From Amyelois transitella (lineage: Eukaryota; Arthropoda; Insecta; Lepidoptera; Pyralidae): a DNA stretch of 64,000 nucleotides. Positions 59,112 to 64,000 of this stretch are shown piece by piece. A program made the position numbers and the translations under genes. Within the stretch, counting starts at the first letter, position 1. Every line of letters starts with the position of its first letter. The notes under the pieces were generated by a model, which saw only the letters and a program-made list of their open reading frames with translations, was not told the DNA's origin and did no database searches. The stretch is taken from contig NC_083508.1 of NCBI RefSeq assembly GCF_032362555.1, positions 7,407,001 to 7,471,000 of the forward strand, in the 5' to 3' direction.

Positions 59112-60348
59112 CGGGACAAATTACACAGATTGAGTTAGCCTCGAAGTAAGTTCGAGACTTGTGTTACGAGATACTAACTCAACGATACTATATTTTATAA
59201 TAAATACTTATATAGATAAACATCCAAGACCCAGGCCAATCAGAAAAAGTTCTTTTCTCATCATGCCCTGGCCGGGATTCGAACCCGGGACCCCCGGTGT
59301 CACAGACAAGCGTATTACCGCTGCGCCACAGAGGCCGTCAAATGGTCAAAAACAGTAATGCACTGGTACCCCAGAGGCCTGTCCAGAAAAAAAGATAGAC
59401 CCAAAATGTGGGTGGATGAAATTAAATAGGTTGCAGGTGCAATCTGGACAGTAAAGGCACGTAACAGAGAGACCTGGAAGAGGTTGGAGGAAGCCTTCGT
59501 CAAAAGACCTAACCTAACAGCTGAATATGGCCTATCAGTCTTTGGAGACTGCCAGATGTGTCTACCCCGCAAGGGCTATACGTGTTCATATGAATTAAAT
59601 TATATAAAAAGAAGACGCTGACTGAATAGTTGACATTACACTAATTGACAATATATATCTTATAAAATAAGTAGTAATAGGTATATCTTTTGAAATAAGT
59701 AGCACCTTTGTACTAGAATTATTGTAATAAATGCTCCTGTATATAATTTTGTGTACATAAATAAATAAATAAATGACATTGACATTAACAACCAACCCAT
59801 ACTGTTAGGTCAAGAAATCTGGAATGCAGATTCTGTGATCTTCTGAAATTCCTGCGGAAAAGGGCAGTATCAAGTATTCCGTTTCAGGCTTAAGAAATTC
59901 TTATTGACTATAATAACTACTTGACAATCTCTATCTCTCTTACATATTTGCGCGTATCCAGTTTGACCCTCAGCCATTTATGCTTTGAGTCTTACTAAGT
60001 CTGTTTTCCGATGACTTTTTCCCCGTTGACTGAATGCTTTTTCGTCAAATAATTAAAAAGTTATACTATTTATGTAATAAAACAATATTTTACTTGCTTT
60101 CCTTTCTCAATCAGGTCGTACACCACCGTGTCCAGCAGGAGAATTATCAGAATAACCACAAATATGTGGTACATGACTTTAACGTGAGGGGAATGTTCGA
60201 AGAGTAGGGTGAGGGGAGACTCGCGCAGCATGAACTCAGTATCTGGTGGCTTCTCCTTCTCATGCTGCAAATCTGAATTTTCTTTTCCATGCACAAAAGC
60301 ATTCTGTTTTTTTGACTCTTTCGCACGCCTTCGTATGTTTTCAGTCAT
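51097..60348 (-). CDS. SOAT: Sterol O-acyltransferase-like MBOAT enzyme
   Basis: Endoplasmic-reticulum multi-pass enzyme that esterifies sterols with fatty acyl-CoA. Nine coding exons on the minus strand join in phase to 477 residues, slightly shorter than vertebrate relatives. Landmarks: FRFSMKIHG, LFAPTFIYRDQYPR, LHAWCNAFAEMMTFGDRLFY, YYRAWN (N336) and VSALAHEVILAL with the catalytic His at 372. Then come FFGNGILWSLYPMEYFARKNCP and PKSWSCP, all in the order of SOAT rather than DGAT1. The motif FYxDWWN reads FYEEWWV (318-324), so its Asp is Glu and its Asn is Val. The first coding intron is GC-AG. SOAT identity is by motif comparison from memory; sterol substrate is inferred. Confidence 0.9.
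51292..51343. repeat. Perfect 24-bp hairpin with 4-base loop
   Basis: ACCAATTAATACCC... at 51292-51315 is exactly complementary to 51320-51343 around the loop AATA. A partial extra copy of the arm start (ACCATTAATACCCAAC) lies at about 51273. It is in the last SOAT intron, 38 bases upstream of the final exon. Confidence 0.8.
51815..51992 (-). CDS. SOAT: SOAT coding exon 8: catalytic His
   Basis: Encodes VSALAHEVILALAFGFFYPV through LFMWFTFFFGNG. The His in ALAHEV is the MBOAT catalytic residue. Acceptor GCACAG, donor GTAACA, leaving phase 1. Confidence 0.93.
52419..52556 (-). CDS. SOAT: SOAT coding exon 7
   Basis: Encodes EWWVTSQYSRYYRAWNRVVY through STFFVFL. It holds the altered second half of the FYxDWWN motif and the conserved YYR.WN. 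Acceptor TTTTCAG, donor GTTAGT, phase 0. Confidence 0.92.
52968..53114 (-). CDS. SOAT: SOAT coding exon 6
   Basis: Encodes VEAGIIVRGLFACVLPGVLS and LHAWCNAFAEMMTFGDRLFY. Acceptor CTACAG, donor GTAATA, phase 0 both ends. Confidence 0.92.
53597..53655 (+). repeat. 3' scrap of the SINE-like element
   Basis: TTCAAGAATGTTGGCTCTGT and CTACCCTGCAAGG match the repeat end. A similar scrap lies at 55383-55420. Confidence 0.55.
53712..53841 (-). CDS. SOAT: SOAT coding exon 5
   Basis: Encodes TKKIRWRRVVFHFLEVAGVV through PYWSDYGKQTK. Donor GTAAGA after AAAG; an inner GTAAGC (53726) would break phase. Confidence 0.9.
54155..54640 (-). mobile_element. Decayed LINE 3' end, interrupted by a MITE
   Basis: On the minus strand, ATGTTCAGCAGTGGACGTCC followed by a GATGATGATA tail is the 3' terminus of a common insect LINE type (from memory). 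The part beyond 54412 continues the same element. The MITE at 54241-54412 splits it. Confidence 0.5.
54241..54412. mobile_element. Foldback MITE with 54-bp terminal inverted repeats
   Basis: Starts AGGGGTTAGTGCGAG and ends CTCGCACTAACCCCT; the 54-base arms match at 49 positions. Total 172 bases, CAG on both sides. It interrupts LINE-derived sequence. No coding capacity. Confidence 0.8.
55544..55686 (-). CDS. SOAT: SOAT coding exon 4
   Basis: Encodes FRFSMKIHGIAMACIPRLRD and LKNYIYYLFAPTFIYRDQYP. LFAPTFIYRD is a hallmark of the family. Acceptor TTTTTCAG, donor GTAAAT, leaving phase 2. Confidence 0.92.
56029..56265 (-). other. GC-rich open frame in a SOAT intron, unknown
   Basis: A 78-codon frame (KTSSKVKRNINHLEPSSG, SAILGRRRAGEPV, then HSHDHLPPAPACHP) on a sharply GC-rich 190-base island. 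No domain recognised. The composition contrast suggests a fragment of a mobile element's coding region or a retrocopy scrap rather than a SOAT exon. Confidence 0.3.
56493..56629 (-). CDS. SOAT: SOAT coding exon 3
   Basis: Encodes LQKIWKFLGILGLISLQATL through AVTLEM. Acceptor TTTCAG, donor GTGAGA, leaving phase 0. Confidence 0.88.
56787..57386. repeat. Tandem duplication, two copies of about 297 bp
   Basis: TCTATTATAACTTTGCGTCG starts both copies (56787 and 57084), each ending ATTCCGAATC. Only a few substitutions and a 4-5 base indel (ATAATTATATAAAT versus ATAAATAAAT) separate them, so the duplication is recent. It lies in the SOAT intron between coding exons 2 and 3. Confidence 0.92.
57387..58675. 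other. SOAT intron, nothing recognised
   Basis: AT-rich, with a 15-A run at about 58081. No exon or named repeat is supported. Confidence 0.45.
58676..58827 (-). CDS. SOAT: SOAT coding exon 2
   Basis: Encodes INVGLSVVVHGFGDIKRGIR and LWLFALAVTLTFYPGLKIYA through YLCKIP. Acceptor TTTTCCAG, donor GTAAAT, leaving phase 1. Confidence 0.88.
58880..59508 (+). pseudogene. LINE reverse transcriptase C-terminal fragment, split by a SINE
   Basis: Plus-strand coding remnant: INTIRENTKTK and RLKWRWAGHTIRGRDK on the left, WSKTVMHWYPRG, KKDRPKMWVDEIK-like and RNRETWKRLEEAF on the right. This is the C-terminal end of an RTE-like reverse transcriptase. Stops and frameshifts occur. The tRNA-type SINE sits between RDK and WSK. 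Confidence 0.75.
59066..59338 (-). repeat. tRNA-derived SINE with full head
   Basis: Minus strand. The RNA polymerase III A box TGGCGCAGCGG (complement of 59318-59328) and B box GGTTCGAATCC (complement of 59275-59285) lie in a tRNA-like head. The body is shared with 29757-29935, and a 46-base poly-A tail reads as T at 59066-59111. Such a long uniform tail suggests recent insertion. Flanks GATAAA and GTCAAA may be a worn target duplication. Confidence 0.88.
59517..59590 (+). repeat. 3' end of the SINE-like short element
   Basis: CAGCTGAATATGGCCTATCAG and TCTACCCCGCAAGGGCTATA; head missing. Follows the LINE remnant directly. Confidence 0.6.
60098..60348 (-). CDS. SOAT: SOAT coding exon 1
   Basis: ATG at 60348, nine bases after a TTTTCAG acceptor, so a non-coding exon precedes. 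Encodes a hydrophilic N-terminus (MTENIRRRAKESKKQN) and the first membrane helix (IFVVILIILLLDTVVYDL). It ends GGA AA before GCAAGT. Use of GC as donor is required for phase: it gives EKGK-INVGLS, whereas the nearby GT (CAA|GTAAAA) leads to a stop in the next exon. Confidence 0.85.
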
Positions 60349-61300
60349 AGTTTCCTTCTGAAAATGAAACGATTTATTAGAAATATGTGTAATTTGAAGA
60401 AACGTAGATTTCTACTCGATTTTACCCTACGATTAACGTGCTTTGGAAATAAATGCCACTGAGCACAAACAATGTTCAGTGGCTTGGACTAATCTTTCCT
60501 GTGGAATTAAGTTTATTATTGTTATTTATTATTTTAAATGTTTGATTATTCCTACTTCATCATATATTAGCACCACCTCGAGGGTATCACTGTTCAGCGC
60601 TAGTTATTGATAAAAAAATATCGGATCAATAATCCCACCCCAAATATTCCAACTAATATTAAAATTGTTAAAGTATAAGTCTGTCTTTTTATAACCACTG
60701 AACTTAGTTTGATAAAACTTAGCACAATTGATAATTTTAATCGAGATGATTAATAAATTGGCTAGTTTTAGTGTAACAGCATTCAAAATACATACAAACA
60801 AAACATACGGCGGTTGAAATTCGGTGAGTTGATTCTAAACACTGTAGCATATGTACTTGCGATATTTCAGACCAGTTTCAGACTAATCAGTGCCGTACAG
60901 TTTCATTACCTTACAAATTACGCAAAATGCATGGTTGATAAAAACAAACAATGAACATTTCATTGATAAATACGAAGCAGTTTTCATACACATTTTCAAG
61001 TAAATATGAAGAGAGGAAATTAGTTTACTCATTGGCGTTACTTTATGTACCTACATATATTTATTCATGCTTAAAAAAAATATGTGAATAGTTTTGGTTT
61101 AAGGTTTTGGTATTATCTCCTTTTCCTGCATCAATGCGTCTGTATATACGATAGATATTTATTAGACCGTGAACATTTGCAATTTATGAATTCAGAAAAA
61201 AATTAACTTTAGTTTCAAATACTCAAATTAAAACAAATTATGATTTTGTTTTTAATTTGTCAATAATAGTACTTATAACGATTAAATAAAAAGGGCTTAC

Positions 61301-61325
61301 CTGATTGTTTCTCCCTTGAATAATA
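61301..61325 (-). other. SOAT: Possible 5'-untranslated exon end of SOAT
   Basis: AACAATCAG followed by GTAAGC (donor at 61300) is the best splice donor upstream of the coding acceptor at 60357. The other end of the exon cannot be placed. Confidence 0.3.
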
Positions 61326-61329
61326 AAGG

Positions 61330-64000
61330 TCAATTAGTAATACTTGGGCGCAGTAATGTAATCAATATCCTGAAATCACAATATAATAAACCTTGTTTAT
61401 TCCCAAAGAGTACTACGAGCTTGTCTTCTAGCGTTCGTAACGTTGAAATGAACCATGTCTATTCAACTCAATGTGATATCTAAAAGCAATTAATTACATA
61501 GTTACTATCACACTAACCTCTCACACGAGATATCTGGTCTAACTACAATAAACAAATGCTTTCCAAGCTAGCCTGTCAGTTTGTTTGTAGGCGTTAGCCC
61601 AAGATTTAGTTCATTAGAAACGTTTGTGTAACGCAGGTACCCTCATAAATTATAGCGATACAAACCAAGAAAAGTAGTACGACAATTATACAGGTGATAA
61701 CAAAAATCCCCATTTGTAGAAAATATAGGTAGTAGATACATATCTATATTTATTAATTCCTAAAAATAAACGTTGTAGCGGGTAATATGTTACACATTAT
61801 TATATATATATATATTTAATTTAACTGAAGATAAGTTTACCTAAGGTAAATTCCTATAATAAACCTTGTGATACTCAGGCAAATTACGTTAATTAACCAA
61901 TGTGATAATAAAACAATTTCACGGTTATGGATTCTACTCGTATGTACTAAAAATCAATCTCTAGTTTATAAAATACTATGTGTAATGTAAATGTTTTACA
62001 ATAATTTTAATTAGCACATTTATCATCTAAAACACATTCATTTATTTTTTTACAGTAGTGATCTTTTCATTAAATGAAAACTAGAACATTCTGATAAATT
62101 ACTGATAAGAATAAAAAATATTTTGCTGAATCGTTAGATATGGATAGATTATAGGATAATGACTCGATAAGTATACGATACTGCGTGATAGATATGATAC
62201 TGGCCTACCTACTACCATACAAATAATAAGAGTTCATACATACTTTACAAAATTTGCGAAATTTTTACAAAAAAAGGAGCAATGATATTAAGCCCAAAGA
62301 TTTATATTAAGTTTTATATTAAAACTCTAAAAAAAATTAATTTACAGCCACTAGAAGAAAATGTGATACGAAAGAATTTTCAATTAATGAACTATTAACC
62401 ATACAATATTTTACATGTATTTTTGGTTAGAAAACGAAAAATTTATCTTTATTTCAATACTTTAAGAAACAGATTATGTTATTCAATTACATAGGTATGT
62501 GACAATTTCAAAAAGGTTGATATCTTATCTAAGCTTGGTACCTTTATGTACAATGTCAGGTATGGAATAATTTTGGTCATATTATTTAACTTCTTCTTAC
62601 AATTAAGTGAAGGAAGTCCTTCTGGCTTTAGTCCCGGTTACATTCTCACCACTCTGCAGAGGAGCCTATAGGATCTAACTCTTGGCATACAAAAGAGACT
62701 CTAGTTATAAACCATTCACGTTAAAATATTGGCATCTTAAAACATAAATAAGTTTACAATATGATTGTTTGGGTTTGTTTATTCTAAAGTAAATTATGAG
62801 TTATCAAGAGATAATTCCAGTGTCTAATGTTCTTATAATTGACATCAATAGCAAATATGGGTTAGATATGGTCAAAGGTTTTCGTAATGAGCGACTATTG
62901 CGTAGATTAAATCAAAATACGTATGTGCCCGGCCGATAGCCCTTACGCCCTGGGGTTATTGTAGCTGCTTATGTCTATTTGCCATCTTTTATTGACGACT
63001 TTCGTGTCGTAATTGCTAGCTACGCCATTCCCTACGAAAACCCGGGTGGGCACTTTTCATTTATGTAAACTTCATTGCACAAAATACAAATGTATATCAC
63101 AATTGCACTTCTAGTGTAAGTAAATATAATGAAAAAGGTTTTCAGATTTCGTCCGCTCGTGTTCAACAAAAAAATCTATTACCTTGGAAATTTCAGGATC
63201 TTCTCCAACTCAACTTCAGAGAACTCAATACTAATTTTAATAAGTTAAATTTCAGTATACTATAAGTAGCTACCATATTGTGTCGTATTCTGTAGCGTCG
63301 TGATAATATACTCGCCTTTGAATCAAAACTTATGGATTCTACACATCTCCAGTCAGTTCATGAAAACCAACTTTTTTTGTTTAAACTGTTACTCAGAAGG
63401 ATTAATGTTTCGAGACGAAGGCGGTTTGTTACAATAAGATAAGTACCAACTTTTTACTTATAATAAAGTACGTTTCATAATCTGTAAAAGCGATTTTACC
63501 GTGAAATTACATTATAGGCAACTTCGGCCTTCAGAACTTTCATTTCAAATATTCCCGATATTAATAAGTTTTTAATAGGAAAATAAGAGGGTTCCAGTTA
63601 ATTATTCATTTGGGGACGGAAGCGCGATTGTGGAATCAAGGGTTTGTTCGGGTCCCTTTGTCTCCAGCCGTATCAAGATTTTATTCAGAATAAAAGCTGA
63701 AATGAATTTGTCGTATGGCCGACTGGTATTCCAATATAATAGAATCAATAAAATGTCATTTAAGTCTGACCATACCTTTTTGCCTTTGAACGTTCCGCGT
63801 TTGAGCGCAAACGTTTTTTGATTCAAAGAATAAGGAAAACCTTGTGTACTTTTCGAAGCTATTTGTTGAAAAACACTTCAAGTATGGAAAGGTACAGGTA
63901 TTTGTTAAAAAGAAGTAGCGTTTATATATTCATTGCTGAAAGTCTGTTACAATGATCGTTTACAGTTTATTGTCTCCGTGTTCAAGCAGTCGAGATGTTT
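61330..64000. other. No gene seen
   Basis: AT-rich, low-complexity in places (TATATATA at 61800). A GC-richer patch at 62925-63060 shows no coding match. The overlapping frames near 63600-63830 on both strands carry no motif. Confidence 0.4.

Noticed and set aside
59275..59339. Functional tRNA gene (A and B boxes present)
   Set aside because: The sequence continues into a SINE body with a poly-A tail shared with 29757-29935, so it is a tRNA-derived SINE head.
51097..60348. DGAT1 (diacylglycerol acyltransferase) identity
   Set aside because: LFAPTFIYRDQYP, the FFGNG..YPMEYFARKNCP stretch and PKSWSCP follow the SOAT pattern more closely than DGAT1; the shared MBOAT motifs alone would not decide.

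Overview
The window looks like a gene-bearing, transposon-rich stretch of a lepidopteran (moth or butterfly) nuclear genome. This rests on short exons split by AT-rich introns, a very AT-rich background, and interspersed repeats of types I know from Lepidoptera: short elements starting GCCGTGTGGTTCCCGGCA and ending in TATG repeats, a tRNA-headed SINE, and fragments ending in ACAGCTAGT. No species can be named from the sequence alone.

Four host genes can be modelled. (1) Minus strand, 286-22348: the N-terminal 516 residues (signal peptide, ligand-binding domain, transmembrane segment, juxtamembrane region) of a receptor guanylyl cyclase of the Gyc32E type in 11 exons. Its kinase-homology and cyclase exons lie beyond the left edge. 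(2) Minus strand, 37702-44558: a long bHLH, leucine-zipper-like transcription factor with one 3.4-kb exon; its 5' end was not found. (3) Plus strand, 47673-49489: a complete syntenin, with two PDZ domains and LYPSL-type motifs. (4) Minus strand, 51097-60348: a complete 477-residue sterol O-acyltransferase-like MBOAT enzyme in nine coding exons, one intron of which is GC-AG. Splice phases are consistent through all four models. Syntenin and the acyltransferase converge tail to tail.

Mobile DNA fills the rest. A Ty3/Gypsy element with identical 361-bp LTRs and an intact 1418-codon Gag-Pol frame (11074-16190) and a 5'-truncated non-LTR element with a 12-bp target duplication (20871-22126) lie in Gyc32E introns. 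The 22.5-37.7 kb interval holds no recognisable host coding exon. It carries a truncated second-type LINE (25559-26861), a decayed LINE (28529-28975), a nearly complete endonuclease/RT LINE (30762-34177) and several SINEs. It also carries a 122-bp tandem array next to a Helitron-like end (36.2-37.3 kb). A mariner copy with a full-length frame but a replaced catalytic aspartate (42111-43385) sits in a bHLH-gene intron. Acyltransferase introns hold a nested SINE-in-LINE, a foldback MITE inside another LINE remnant, and a recent 297-bp tandem duplication.

The genes do not form an operon or pathway: receptor cGMP signalling, transcription, PDZ scaffolding and sterol esterification are unrelated neighbours. 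I saw no clearly new biological system. The strongest unusual items are the GC-AG intron, the altered FYxDWWN motif in the acyltransferase, the termini shared by the short repeat and the LINE, and several perfect short hairpins.
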